Shown: one piece after another, positions 27,207-36,030 of the stretch
How positions within the stretch are numbered: position 1 is the stretch's first letter
Layout of the letters: each line of letters begins with the position of its first letter
From: Mariniblastus fucicola
Lineage (GTDB): Bacteria > Planctomycetota > Planctomycetia > Pirellulales > Pirellulaceae
Assembly: GCF_008087665.1 (NCBI RefSeq)
Contig: NZ_CP042912.1
Coordinates: forward strand, 4,526,001 to 4,590,000
DNA: 64,000 bases
Direction: 5' to 3'
Made by a program: the position numbers and the translations under genes
The notes under the pieces: model-generated
Databases searched by the model: none
Told to the model about the DNA's origin: nothing
The model's input: only the letters and a program-made list of their open reading frames with translations

Positions 27207-27686
27207 ATGAAACAGATCATCATCACCGAACACGAACTCTCCGGAGCCCGTCTTACGATCCCGTTCACCGCGTTGGGAAAACTGGGGCCGAAACATCACG
27301 CGATCGTAGTCGGAGTCCATCGAGTTACCGGGCAACTGTTGGTTGCCGAGCTATCACGAAAGTTTGGTCATCGCGTCGTGCCGATGGAACAGTGGTTCAC
27401 GGACAATAGCAAGTATCTGGCTCTTTTGACGGTCGCGCCAAACGCCGGGACTCGGTCGAACGCCGAAGTTGCCCAGAGCGCGATCGCAGAAGTCGCTGAA
27501 AAACTCGCGGACGACGGAAAACCGGGTTATGACCTGATCTTTAACAACTGCGAGACTTTCGCCGAAAGGCACTCACAGGGCGAATTGGTCAAAGCAAAAC
27601 TCAGTCCGCAAGTCAGAAAGGTTCTGCGAACCGCTGGCGTTGTGATCGCAACCGGAGCGGTGATTCTGGGCAAACGAATCCGATAA
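27207..27686 (+). CDS. LRAT/NC-domain-like protein (permuted NlpC/P60 fold)
   Basis: A 159-residue protein whose layout fits the LRAT-like branch of the NlpC/P60 papain-fold superfamily: a His pair at residues 30-31 (PKHHAIVVGV) followed by a Cys at 115 in FNNCETFAERH, which parallels the NCEHF active-site signature. These proteins are thiol acyltransferases or phospholipases in animals, and of unknown role in bacteria. A hydrophobic C-terminal helix (about 138-155, VVIATGAVILG) could anchor it to a membrane. The frame extends 26 codons upstream into the zinc-ribbon gene, but the ATG at 27207 is preferred. It lies between the zinc ribbon (40-base gap) and asparaginase (34-base gap) genes. Confidence 0.68.
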   Translation: MKQIIITEHELSGARLTIPFTALGKLGPKHHAIVVGVHRVTGQLLVAELSRKFGHRVVPMEQWFTDNSKYLALLTVAPNAGTRSNAEVAQSAIAEVAEKLADDGKPGYDLIFNNCETFAERHSQGELVKAKLSPQVRKVLRTAGVVIATGAVILGKRIR

Positions 27687-27720
27687 GAAACGAATCAGAC
27701 AACTCTCACTGGAGCCTTCA

Positions 27721-28845
27721 ATGATGACGCGTACGCTTGCCGCCGCATTTCTGATCCTTGGTCTTTTCGCCTGTAACGTTCACGGCCAGGAGCCTGCGAA
27801 AACGGCGAATCACGAACCGACTGAACAATGGGCAATTGCGATTCATGGCGGCGCGGGAAGTCTCGACCGGGATATGCCCGAGGAAAAGAAAGCTGCATTC
27901 AAGAAAGCACTGGCGAATGCTCTGAACGTCGGCAAAAAGATTCTGGCCGAAGGCGGCACTTCCCTGGACGCGGTTCAGGCGACCGTGATCGAATTGGAAA
28001 ATTGCGAACTGTTTAACGCGGGTAGAGGAGCCGTCTTCAATCGTGTCGGCATGCATGAACTCGACGCCTCGATCATGGACGGTTCAACGTTAAAGTGTGG
28101 CGCGGTCGCGATGGTCAAGAACACTCGCAGTCCGATTTCGGCGGCCAGACTGGTGATGGAAAACACTCCACATGTACTGCTCTGTGGACCGGAGGCCGAT
28201 CAATTCGCCAAAGAAAACGGTTGCGAAATGGTACACCAACATCATTTTTACACGCCACGGCGGTTCGCGATGCTCAACAAGAAACGAATCAAGATCGGCT
28301 TGAAGCCATTGGACACGCCAGGCTATGAACTTCCTGAATCAGGCGCTTCGTCGTCAAGCGCTTCGTCGAACGGCCATGATGACGGGAGCCTGAATGCCGA
28401 AGCTTCCGAGTCTTTGCAAACCAGGGAATCAGGCGGCAGCACCGTCGGCTGCGTCGCTCTGGACCAACACGGCAATCTCGCTGCGGCAACCAGTACTGGA
28501 GGCCTGACTGCGAAGCTTGGTGGACGCGTTGGAGATTCTCCAATCATCGGAGCTGGAACTTATGCCAACGACACCGTTGCCGTTAGCGGAACCGGAATCG
28601 GCGAGCAATACATTCGGCACAGCATTGCCGCACGGGTCGCGATGCTCATGGAGATCGGGAACCTCGAAATCGATTCGGCGCTGGAGCACTGTCTGACCAA
28701 AGTCCTTGATCCTGAGGACGGCGGATTGATCGCGGTCGATCGCAGCGGCAAAATTTCTTTGCAATCTTCGACGGACTCGATGGCTCGTGGTGCCGCAGAT
28801 TCGTCCGGACGTTTCGAAACAAAGCTCTGGATGGACGAAGATTAA
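27721..28845 (+). CDS. Isoaspartyl peptidase / L-asparaginase (Ntn hydrolase), exported
   Basis: A 374-residue type-2 asparaginase-family protein that should cleave itself and hydrolyse L-asparagine or beta-aspartyl dipeptides. After an N-terminal hydrophobic segment (about residues 5-20, ending LGLFAC, a possible lipobox) comes IHGGAGSL, typical of the family start. The autocleavage site is GGSTVGCVA, with Thr241 as the new N-terminal nucleophile, followed by STGGLTAKLGGRVGDSP and GAGTYAND, the substrate pocket. A Ser-rich linker (about 200-230) precedes the cleavage site, as usual. The ATG at 27721 is followed by a second ATG. It ends the zinc ribbon / LRAT-like / asparaginase run. Confidence 0.93.
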   Translation: MMTRTLAAAFLILGLFACNVHGQEPAKTANHEPTEQWAIAIHGGAGSLDRDMPEEKKAAFKKALANALNVGKKILAEGGTSLDAVQATVIELENCELFNAGRGAVFNRVGMHELDASIMDGSTLKCGAVAMVKNTRSPISAARLVMENTPHVLLCGPEADQFAKENGCEMVHQHHFYTPRRFAMLNKKRIKIGLKPLDTPGYELPESGASSSSASSNGHDDGSLNAEASESLQTRESGGSTVGCVALDQHGNLAAATSTGGLTAKLGGRVGDSPIIGAGTYANDTVAVSGTGIGEQYIRHSIAARVAMLMEIGNLEIDSALEHCLTKVLDPEDGGLIAVDRSGKISLQSSTDSMARGAADSSGRFETKLWMDED

Positions 28846-28996
28846 GCGACCACACAGTCTTGCGATGGGGAGATTGTCGGCAACTTTCTGTCGATTTCGG
28901 TTTTCCATGTCCTATTTTCCACACCCTTGCCGTCTTTAAATGTGGGGGAGCATGTCAACGGGCGTCTCTGAATTCTGTCTCTATGAGGAACCCATC

Positions 28997-29215
28997 ATGA
29001 AAAATGCATCAGGCGAATTTGCAAGCAACCGAGGCAAACGTTGGCCTGCCCCCAATTTAAAACACTCTGGCGATCGACCGTATCAATCAATATCGCAGCC
29101 CGAAAGCGCACCCGGTTTGTTCGAGTACGCCCCCTATCCGCTGGCAATCATACTTGGCACAGCAACGATGTTGCTGTTGATCGCGACACTGAAGTCGCTC
29201 TGGCTCTGGCCATAA
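28997..29215 (+). CDS. Small single-pass membrane protein
   Basis: A 72-residue protein: a polar, basic N-terminal half (MKNASGEFASNRGKRW) followed by one hydrophobic helix at about residues 47-68 (PLAIILGTATMLLLIATL) and a short C-terminus. A GAGGAA site seven bases ahead of the ATG at 28997 supports this start over the ATG further upstream. No family is recognised. It stands alone between the asparaginase gene and the minus-strand VOC gene. Confidence 0.6.
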   Translation: MKNASGEFASNRGKRWPAPNLKHSGDRPYQSISQPESAPGLFEYAPYPLAIILGTATMLLLIATLKSLWLWP

Positions 29216-29264
29216 AATGACGACTGGGATGCAATTCGCCTACAAACCGTCGTCGACGTCGATA

Positions 29265-29771
29265 TTAATCCGGCTGCTGCAAACCGTCAGCATCATGGCA
29301 GATCAGTTCCAAAACATTGCCTTCCGGGTCCTTGAAGAAGATCGCTTTGGCGTTGAGGTTTGCGAAAACTGTTTTGGTCGGATTCAAGCCAAGCTCACTC
29401 AATCGCTCAAACTCTGAATCGTAGTCGCCAGGCAAGATTTCGAAAGCCAGATGGTTTAGCGTCGACCGTCTCACGTCGTGCCCGTCAAAACGTCCTTTGG
29501 CCAGAAAGTGCCGCCGATAGTCAATCAACGCGAGTATCTGCGGATGCCCATTTCTTCCCAACGGTGTATCCGTTTCCGAGATTGTCAGAAACGTTATCGT
29601 GGCTTCGAAACCGGAATCAGAATTGGAATCAGCGTCGACCACGCCTTCACCAGTCGAGCACGCCTCGCCGTGAATCGGAAATCCCAGCACGCTGACGTAG
29701 AACTCTCGCATCTTCGGCAGGTCGCTGACGCTCAGCACAATTTCCGCGGCACCAATGATCGTACGGCTCAT
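29265..29771 (-). CDS. VOC family protein (glyoxalase/bleomycin resistance fold)
   Basis: A 168-residue single-chain protein with two beta-alpha-beta-beta-beta modules typical of the vicinal oxygen chelate family. Visible marks are the start IIGAAEIVLSVSDLPKMREFYVSVLGF, the central HLAFEI strand containing a metal-ligand His, and the C-terminal FFKDPEGNVLELI with its metal-ligand Glu. The function could be a dioxygenase, isomerase or resistance protein; substrate cannot be inferred. An acidic insertion with repeated Asp and Ser lies at about residues 42-55. The ATG at 29771 fits the family start. Confidence 0.85.
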   Translation of the reverse strand: MSRTIIGAAEIVLSVSDLPKMREFYVSVLGFPIHGEACSTGEGVVDADSNSDSGFEATITFLTISETDTPLGRNGHPQILALIDYRRHFLAKGRFDGHDVRRSTLNHLAFEILPGDYDSEFERLSELGLNPTKTVFANLNAKAIFFKDPEGNVLELICHDADGLQQPD

Positions 29772-30022
29772 CGCTTGTCCTCGTTTTTAAAACGGAGCTG
29801 CCTGGTCAGGTTCATTATGCCAAGCTCTAAAGTTTGACGCTTCGAGGGCGGATTTTGTACGCGACGCGTTAAAATAGGTCGAACAAATCGACTGTTCAGC
29901 CAAAGGAAAAGACAAAGCTCAATCTTTCCGAACCAGTGATGGAAAATTGTCCGCAGCTCAACTATTCTGGTGCGGTATTGTCCACACGATTCTATCGGTT
30001 TTTGCCAACCCACGGAAAATTC

Positions 30023-31615
30023 ATGAGCACCGCCACCTCCATTTCAGAGAGCGAACAACGTCCAAGCCAGTTGATGTTTTGGGGCTGTTGGATCGCACTG
30101 ATCACGACCGCCTTCGCGTTCATTTCACGATCATTTATGATCAACACGGCCTCCATGTGGCCCGCCGACTTTGGCATCGACAAAGTTCAGGCTCAGGAAC
30201 TTTTTGGAGCCGGCATCTGGCCGTTTGCGATCAGCATCATTCTCTTCAGTCTGATCATTGACAAAATCGGCTATCGCATCGCGATGGTTTTCAGCTTTGT
30301 TTGCTACGCCGCTTATGCCGCCTTGGCACTGATGGCTTACAGCACAGTAAAAGCCGACGGGCTTTCGGGTGAAGAACTTCTCGCCGCACAGAAAAGTGGC
30401 CTGAATCTTCTCACCATCGGTTCGATCATCCTCGGTTTGGGCAATGGAACTGTGGAAGCCTTTATCAACCCGGTGGTCGCCACGATGTACTCGAAAGAGA
30501 AAACGAAATGGCTGAACATCCTTCACGCGGGTTGGCCTGGCGGACTCGTCCTTGGTGGTTTGATCACGCTTGGACTGGGCAGCTACGCCGAAGCCGACTG
30601 GCGTCTGTTGATCTACATTATCGCCATCCCGGCAGTTATTTACCTGGTCATGCTGATCGGAGCCAAGTTTCCTGTCAGCGAACGTGTTGCCGGCGGTGCA
30701 ACTTACAAGGAAATGCTTGCTGAGTTCGGAGTCATTGGCGCGGCCATCGCTGCCTTCATGATCTTCCGCGAGATCGGAAACGTATTCGCTCTCAATGACT
30801 ACGTCGTGTACGGTCTGATTCTCGCCGCGGTTGTCGCATACGGAATTTACTGTCAGTCACTTGGCCGTCCGTTGATGATCTTCCTTTGCCTGATCATGAT
30901 GCCACTGGCAACAACGGAATTGGGAACAGACGGTGCAATTGGCGGTCTGATGGAGAAGCCTATGGAAGCCCTCGGCGGCAACGCTTTGTGGGTTCTGATT
31001 TACACTTCTTTGATCATGATGATTTTGCGATTCTTTGCTGGTCCCGTCATTAAAGCACTCACCCCGCTCGGGTTGCTCGCCGCGTGTTCTGCATTGGCGA
31101 TCGTCGGACTTTACTCGCTCTCGATGACAACAACAGCACTGGCAATTTTTGCCGCGGCGACTTTGTACGGTGTTGCCAAGACCTACTTTTGGCCAACGAT
31201 GCTGGGCGTGGTTGCCGAGCAGTTCCCGAAAGGCGGAGCATTGACGCTGAACGCCATCGCTGGAATCGGCATGCTGACCGTTGGTATTATCGGCGGTCCC
31301 ATGATCGGAAAAATGCAGGAAGATTCGGCGATCGCCGCTTTGAACGAGCAGCATTCGGCGGTTGTCAGCAAGGTAGAAAAGGAAAACACATGGTTCCTTG
31401 GAGAGTACAAGGCCGTCGATGCGAACAGCGTTAGCGAACTTGAGAACTCGGAAGAAGTTCAGCAAACCATTGACGCGGCCAAGCAAGGTGCACTCGCCAA
31501 AATGTGCGTGTTCCCATTCATCATGTTGGTCTGCTACCTGATCCTGATCGGATACTTCAAATCAAAGGGCGGCTATAAACCAGCAACTCTCGATGGAAAA
31601 CCGGCGGCTCACTAG
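30023..31615 (+). CDS. MFS transporter
   Basis: A 530-residue inner-membrane protein with about twelve hydrophobic helices, consistent with the major facilitator superfamily. The first helix begins at about residue 18. The loop after helix 6 is short. Between the eleventh and twelfth helices (about residues 430-495) there is a roughly 65-residue polar, charged insertion (many Glu, Lys, Asn) that is unusual. Substrate is not evident. The frame is open 29 codons upstream, but the ATG at 30023, preceded by CGGAA, begins just before the conserved first helix. A strong terminator follows its stop. Confidence 0.85.
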   Translation: MSTATSISESEQRPSQLMFWGCWIALITTAFAFISRSFMINTASMWPADFGIDKVQAQELFGAGIWPFAISIILFSLIIDKIGYRIAMVFSFVCYAAYAALALMAYSTVKADGLSGEELLAAQKSGLNLLTIGSIILGLGNGTVEAFINPVVATMYSKEKTKWLNILHAGWPGGLVLGGLITLGLGSYAEADWRLLIYIIAIPAVIYLVMLIGAKFPVSERVAGGATYKEMLAEFGVIGAAIAAFMIFREIGNVFALNDYVVYGLILAAVVAYGIYCQSLGRPLMIFLCLIMMPLATTELGTDGAIGGLMEKPMEALGGNALWVLIYTSLIMMILRFFAGPVIKALTPLGLLAACSALAIVGLYSLSMTTTALAIFAAATLYGVAKTYFWPTMLGVVAEQFPKGGALTLNAIAGIGMLTVGIIGGPMIGKMQEDSAIAALNEQHSAVVSKVEKENTWFLGEYKAVDANSVSELENSEEVQQTIDAAKQGALAKMCVFPFIMLVCYLILIGYFKSKGGYKPATLDGKPAAH

Positions 31616-31641
31616 CTTGGGCAAACTTGCAGATTGATCAG

Positions 31642-31674
31642 ACGCAGCAATCAAATTTGGTTGCTGCGTTTTTT
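31642..31674 (+). terminator. Rho-independent terminator of the MFS gene
   Basis: ACGCAGCAATC and GGTTGCTGCGT pair over 11 positions (one T-G wobble) around AAATTT, followed by six T residues. The final T residues overlap the minus-strand tilS stop codon (31673-31675). Confidence 0.85.
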
Positions 31675-32668
31675 ATTGGCTCAGTCGAATTGTGCCGTCA
31701 ACTTTCTCACAGCCAATCGCTCCCGGGAGCTGGAACAGCGGCACATTCGATTGGTCCAAAACCAGTTGTGCCAATCGATCGAGCTCGCGAAAGCCAAGCT
31801 GTGAAATCGGCCATGATTGATGGCGGAAGATTTGCATGAACAGTTCTCGAAGCAGAACCGCAGGGCACCGCTCTAGCTGCTGGCAATCGATCTCCGCACT
31901 GTCCGCGTGGAGCGTCACGGCCTTGAACAGCCCCAAGGTCTGATCGACCAGGAAAGCATGCTGTTCGGCGGCCTGATTCGCTAATCGCACTACCGAATCA
32001 TCGACCGATCCGAAACGCTCGCGTAGCATCGGAAAAACGTCGTTGCGAATGAAGTTTCGACTGTACTCAGAATTCTGATTCGTGGCGTCCGTTCGCCACG
32101 GCTGATTCCACGATCGCAGCGCCTGCTCAAGTTCGTCTCTGCTAACTTCCAACATCGGCCGCACGATCGTGAGAGATTCATCGACAACTCGAAAGGGTGG
32201 GATCCCAGCCAGGCCCCTAACTCCGGTGCCGCGAAAGAGCCGAAACAACACAGTTTCGACTTGATCGTCGCGATGGTGAGCCGTCGCAATGTAGCGACAG
32301 TTGGTCTTGCGCGCCGTTCGGACCAAAAACTCGTAGCGCTGATTCCTCAGTTCACTTTCTCCGCTCGCACCGCAATCAGGGTCCGCATGCCCGCAGCAAA
32401 ACTTCAAACCCAGCTGATCGGTAAGCTGCCTTACGAAATCAGCGTCACCATCAGATTCCGCCCCGCGCAGGCCGTGATTAAAATGGGCCACGACCAGCGA
32501 ACCAGGGCTGGGGGCGTTTGCCAATCCGATTGCATGCAGTGCTCTCAACAATGCCACACTGTCCGCTCCGCCAGAAACTGCAACGAGCACGTTGAACTGA
32601 AGCCATCGCTCACATGGCCAGGCGATCTGAATCTGTTCAATCATTCGAGTCCTGTGATTGTCTGTCAT
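31673..32668 (-). CDS. tilS: tRNA(Ile)-lysidine synthase
   Basis: A 331-residue enzyme that joins lysine to cytidine 34 of tRNA(Ile) so that the anticodon reads AUA. The PP-loop ATP-binding motif SGGADS is at residues 32-37. The following VAHFNHGLRG and the later ATAHHRDDQVETVLFRLFRGTG segment are also standard. After the catalytic domain there is a helical region (about 220-331), but the separate C-terminal TilS domain found in some species is not obvious. The ATG at 32668 gives a short basic N-terminus. It is convergent with the MFS gene and its stop lies inside that gene's terminator. No hpt or ftsH gene follows, unlike in many bacteria. Confidence 0.95.
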   Translation of the reverse strand: MTDNHRTRMIEQIQIAWPCERWLQFNVLVAVSGGADSVALLRALHAIGLANAPSPGSLVVAHFNHGLRGAESDGDADFVRQLTDQLGLKFCCGHADPDCGASGESELRNQRYEFLVRTARKTNCRYIATAHHRDDQVETVLFRLFRGTGVRGLAGIPPFRVVDESLTIVRPMLEVSRDELEQALRSWNQPWRTDATNQNSEYSRNFIRNDVFPMLRERFGSVDDSVVRLANQAAEQHAFLVDQTLGLFKAVTLHADSAEIDCQQLERCPAVLLRELFMQIFRHQSWPISQLGFRELDRLAQLVLDQSNVPLFQLPGAIGCEKVDGTIRLSQ

Positions 32669-32753
32669 TGATTGGAGTGGGGAAAACCTCTATAGGAAAC
32701 GACAATTCACGAAGCGATTGGTTCTGGCCGCTGGAAAACGGTATGGGAAACAA

Positions 32754-32781
32754 TTGAGTTTTATGGACGTTATGCTACTAT
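32754..32781 (+). promoter_or_regulatory. Candidate sigma-70-like promoter in the tilS-rny gap
   Basis: TTGAGT at 32754-32759 and TACTAT at 32776-32781 are spaced by 16 bases, predicting a start near 32788, directly at the base of a hairpin. Confidence 0.45.
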
Positions 32782-32787
32782 GGAATT

Positions 32788-32860
32788 TGACAGGAGTGGT
32801 CCTTTGGGACGATACCTGTCACTATCGACGACACTGCGGTGCACTCCGTGAGTCGGTTGA
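32788..32860 (+). ncRNA. Candidate structured RNA (two hairpins)
   Basis: The first hairpin pairs TGACAGG (32788-32794) with CCTGTCA (32815-32821), then has an AGTG/GATA internal loop, then GTCC/GGAC (32799-32802 and 32807-32810) around a TTTG loop. The second hairpin pairs CGAC (32829-32832) with GTCG (32852-32855) and CGG with CCG inside. The predicted transcript start falls at the foot of the first stem. This could be a 5' leader of rny more than 450 bases away or an independent small RNA. No terminator with a T-tract was found nearby, so the 3' end is unknown. Confidence 0.3.
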
Positions 32861-33321
32861 AATCAAAAAACGTAGTTGGTAACCCCAACTTTCATTGGCC
32901 CCCTTTTCGGCAAAACAAGCATGGATTTAGTTCGTATGTTGTTGAGCCTTGTTCTTGGGCTGTTTCCGCAATTGTTGCATTTGACTGCCATTCCCTTGGC
33001 GACCGTTCCGCGATCAGGTTCGAGACAGCAACTGCGAGATTACGCCATTGGCCATGACAGGTTGGGTTGGTATCGAGTCACCCTTGAGGTCCGCATTTCT
33101 GGCTGGCCTACGCTGCGAGTCATCGCAATTTCCGATTGGAGTCAATTCAGACCCGGAAAACGAGGGAAGACCCAGGATAATAGACACCGTCAAATAACCG
33201 CCAATGGTCAGAAGCGAGGTTGCCCTTCTGACGCTCCTTCGGACGACCAACGGCGTCGCTAGTTACGCGAAAGATTTCTCCGGTCCATGGGCACCGTTCC
33301 AACAGTTTGGAGCAGGGAGCT

Positions 33322-34860
33322 ATGGATTATTTCTGGTTCACAATTGGATTCCTGGTCGCCGCTGTCGCTGGCGTTGCCTGGACGCTGCTTGCGCCCGGCG
33401 GAGCTCGAAACCGCTCGAAAGCCATTCTCGATGACGCCGATCGGCAGTCGAAAAACATGCTCAAGGAGGCCGATGTCACCATTCGCCAGATGGAGCTGGA
33501 GAAGCAGAAGGAACTGGAAAAGGAGCTGAAACACTCTCGCGACGAATTGCACCAGAGAGAGCGAAAGCTGGACAAACTTGATTCGACGCTGGAACAGAAA
33601 TCAATTGATCTGAACAAGCAGGAAGCCATCGTTGCGGCGTCGCAAAGTCGATTGAAGATCAAGCTGGAGCAAATCGCACAGCATGAAAATGACATCATTG
33701 AAGTGCTGGAGAAACAACGCAAGAAGCTGCACGAAGTCACAGGGCTGAGCAAGGAGGACGCTTCGACGCGACTTTTGAAACTGCTCGAAGACGAACTTGC
33801 TGACGAAGTCGGAGGCAGGATTCTCCGGCACGAAAAACAGATGGAGGAGATCTGCCAGCAAAAGTCGCGTGACATTCTGACAATGACGATGCAACGGCTT
33901 GCTTCGGACCACACGGCGAATCTGACGACCAGCACGATCGACATCCCCAACGATGAAATGAAAGGCCGCATCATCGGACGCGAAGGCCGTAACATTCGGG
34001 CCTTTGAGCAGGAAACGGGCATCGATGTAATCATCGACGATACGCCTGGCGTGGTGATCATCAGCGGATTTGATCCGGTCCGCCGCGAGGTCGCGAAATT
34101 ATCGCTGGAGAAGCTGATCGGGGACGGACGGATTCACCCAACCAGAATCGAAGAGGTGACGCGGGAAACTCAAGCGGAGATCGACCAGATCATCTTGCAA
34201 AAGGGACGCGAAGCGCTTGAGGAAGTCAACATCCACGGTATCAATGATCGCATCATCGAAATGCTCGGGCGACTGCACTACCGGACCAGCTACAGCCAAA
34301 ACGTTTTGCGGCACAGCATCGAAGTCGCTTTCCTGTCCGGCATGCTGGCAGAGATGATGGGCCTGGATGCGGATCTGGCTCGGCGAGCAGGGTTGCTGCA
34401 CGATATCGGCAAAGCTGCAGACCATGAGATCGAAGGCGGACATCCGAAAGTCGGCGCCGACATGCTGAAGCGGGCAGGGGAGTCACCAGAAGTCGTTCAC
34501 GCCGCGCTCGGACACCACGACCAGATACTCGTTGAACATCCGTATACGGTGATCGTCGCGACGGCCGATGCCTGCAGTGCGTCGCGGCCGGGAGCACGCC
34601 GGGAGTCGCTTGATCGATACGTGAAACGGATGGAAGAGCTGGAGTCTTTGGCAATCGAATTCAATGGCGTTCGCCGAGCCTACGCGGTTCAGGCCGGTCG
34701 AGAGGTCCGCGTTGTGGTCGCTTCGAAGGACGTGTCGGACGAAAAAGCAGCCAAGATCTGCCGCGACATTGCTCACGCCTATCAGGAACAACTCTCGTTT
34801 CCCGGCGAGATCAAAGTCGTCGTGATCCGCGAATCGCGTTTTACCGAGTTGGCGAAATAG
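33322..34860 (+). CDS. rny: Ribonuclease Y
   Basis: A 512-residue membrane-anchored endoribonuclease that starts mRNA decay. A single N-terminal helix (about residues 4-24) is followed by a long charged coiled coil (about 30-190). The KH domain lies at about 205-270 ([17 protein letters not shown]). The HD domain has its metal-binding His360-Asp361 in [12 protein letters not shown], with the second motif [11 protein letters not shown] close by. The frame is open five codons upstream from a TTG, but the ATG at 33322 has AGGGAG eight bases ahead of it. The next gene is the ymdB homologue, an order also known in Firmicutes and others. Confidence 0.96.
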   Translation: MDYFWFTIGFLVAAVAGVAWTLLAPGGARNRSKAILDDADRQSKNMLKEADVTIRQMELEKQKELEKELKHSRDELHQRERKLDKLDSTLEQKSIDLNKQEAIVAASQSRLKIKLEQIAQHENDIIEVLEKQRKKLHEVTGLSKEDASTRLLKLLEDELADEVGGRILRHEKQMEEICQQKSRDILTMTMQRLASDHTANLTTSTIDIPNDEMKGRIIGREGRNIRAFEQETGIDVIIDDTPGVVIISGFDPVRREVAKLSLEKLIGDGRIHPTRIEEVTRETQAEIDQIILQKGREALEEVNIHGINDRIIEMLGRLHYRTSYSQNVLRHSIEVAFLSGMLAEMMGLDADLARRAGLLHDIGKAADHEIEGGHPKVGADMLKRAGESPEVVHAALGHHDQILVEHPYTVIVATADACSASRPGARRESLDRYVKRMEELESLAIEFNGVRRAYAVQAGREVRVVVASKDVSDEKAAKICRDIAHAYQEQLSFPGEIKVVVIRESRFTELAK

Positions 34861-34988
34861 CTCGAACTGTGAAGCCTGTTTCGCTCTGACGATCACGCGT
34901 TCCATGAATCGATAGCTGCGGTTACGATGTTCGCTTCTCCCACCCCACACTCATTCCACCTCGCACCGGTGGCAACTGAAAGCTTGTA

Positions 34989-35804
34989 ATGCGTATCCTG
35001 TTTCTCGGCGACATCGTAGGAAAACCTGGCGTCGATTTGGTTTGTGAAACCATCCCCGCGTGGCGGCGTGAGTCTTCGATCGACATCGTGATCGCCAATG
35101 CGGAAAACGCTGACAAGGGATCAGGTATTTCGCCCTCGATTTACAAACGGCTCTGCAAAGCCGAGATCGATTGCATCACGCTTGGCGATCATATCTATCG
35201 GAAGAAAGACATCATCGACACGCTTGTGACGCGTGACAATATCGTAAAGCCCTGCAATTATCCTGCGGATGCTCCAGGAAAGAACTGGGTCGTGGTCAAG
35301 TCCGCGACAGGACGAAAAGTCGCCGTGTTCAGCGCGATGGGACGCGTGTTCATGAAGCCTGTCGATTGCCCGTTCACGGCAGTGGAAAGGACGCTGGCCG
35401 AGATCCCGGAAGATGTCAAAATTCGATTCTGCGACTTCCACGCCGAAGCCACCAGTGACAAGCAGCTAATGGGCCGATTTCTCGATGGCAAGGTTACCGC
35501 TGTTTGCGGAACCCATACTCACGTGACGACTGCGGATGAGCAGTTATTGCCTGGAGGCACGGCCTACATCAGCGATGTTGGCATGTCGGGACCACATGAA
35601 AGCATTCTTGGTCGTCGAATCGATCGGGTCATGGAAGCAACATTGACGTTCCGCCCGATTCCGTTTGACGTGGCAAAGGAAAACGTTCAGCTTTCTGGTG
35701 TCGTCATCGAAGTGGAGCCGAAAACAGGACGGTCCAGCGGAATCCGCCGTATCAAAATTACCGAAGCCGACGCCGATCGGTTGGCTGACGGCATGGATGA
35801 ATAG
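34989..35804 (+). CDS. ymdB: YmdB-type metallophosphoesterase (TIGR00282 family)
   Basis: A 271-residue calcineurin-like phosphoesterase; the Bacillus homologue hydrolyses cyclic nucleotides such as 2',3'-cAMP and affects biofilm development. Expected metal ligands are seen at the N-terminus (FLGDIVG, Asp8), in ANAEN (Glu39, Asn40) and in GTHTHV (two His near 175-177). At the position where homologues carry Asn-His (GNH), this protein reads LGDHIYR with Asp67-His68, so one ligand is changed from Asn to Asp. It follows rny by 128 bases, and the two proteins probably act in related RNA turnover. The ATG at 34989 gives the canonical start. Confidence 0.9.
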   Translation: MRILFLGDIVGKPGVDLVCETIPAWRRESSIDIVIANAENADKGSGISPSIYKRLCKAEIDCITLGDHIYRKKDIIDTLVTRDNIVKPCNYPADAPGKNWVVVKSATGRKVAVFSAMGRVFMKPVDCPFTAVERTLAEIPEDVKIRFCDFHAEATSDKQLMGRFLDGKVTAVCGTHTHVTTADEQLLPGGTAYISDVGMSGPHESILGRRIDRVMEATLTFRPIPFDVAKENVQLSGVVIEVEPKTGRSSGIRRIKITEADADRLADGMDE

Positions 35805-36030
35805 CGCGTCACAGTCGTTCCGACCAACAGAGCGTCAAACTCCATTCTTTTTCTTCAGACGCGATCTGCGTCGTCAAAATCGCGATTTTCTGGACTCCAC
35901 CGATCCACGGAATGGCCGCTGTCGAAATGGTGCTGCGACGCCATGTTTGCCAGCATATTCGACGTTGCGTACGTGGCTGCTTTCTTCTACGCTTCGCCGT
36001 CAAATCTGAAATCCAAGGTGGAACGACTCG

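Larger units (their letters stand above)
32669..33321. other. Long noncoding region between tilS and rny
   Basis: 653 bases without a convincing gene. Open frames on both strands (for example plus 32876-33262 and minus 33014-33250) have skewed arginine-rich composition and no motif or ribosome site. The segment contains a candidate promoter at 32754-32781 with hairpins right after it, and a further 8-bp hairpin at 33207-33232 (GTCAGAAG / CTTCTGAC, 10-base loop). It may be a long rny leader, a small RNA locus, or a decayed gene. Confidence 0.5.

Noticed and set aside
33014-33250. Minus-strand frame of 78 codons
   Set aside because: No motif, no ribosome site, and it overlaps the rival frame above in a segment that may be noncoding.
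32876-33262. Plus-strand frame of 128 codons with a hydrophobic start
   Set aside because: An N-terminal hydrophobic run is present, but the rest is Arg- and Gln-rich without a motif, the ribosome site is poor, and an overlapping minus-strand frame looks no worse. It could be a decayed gene.
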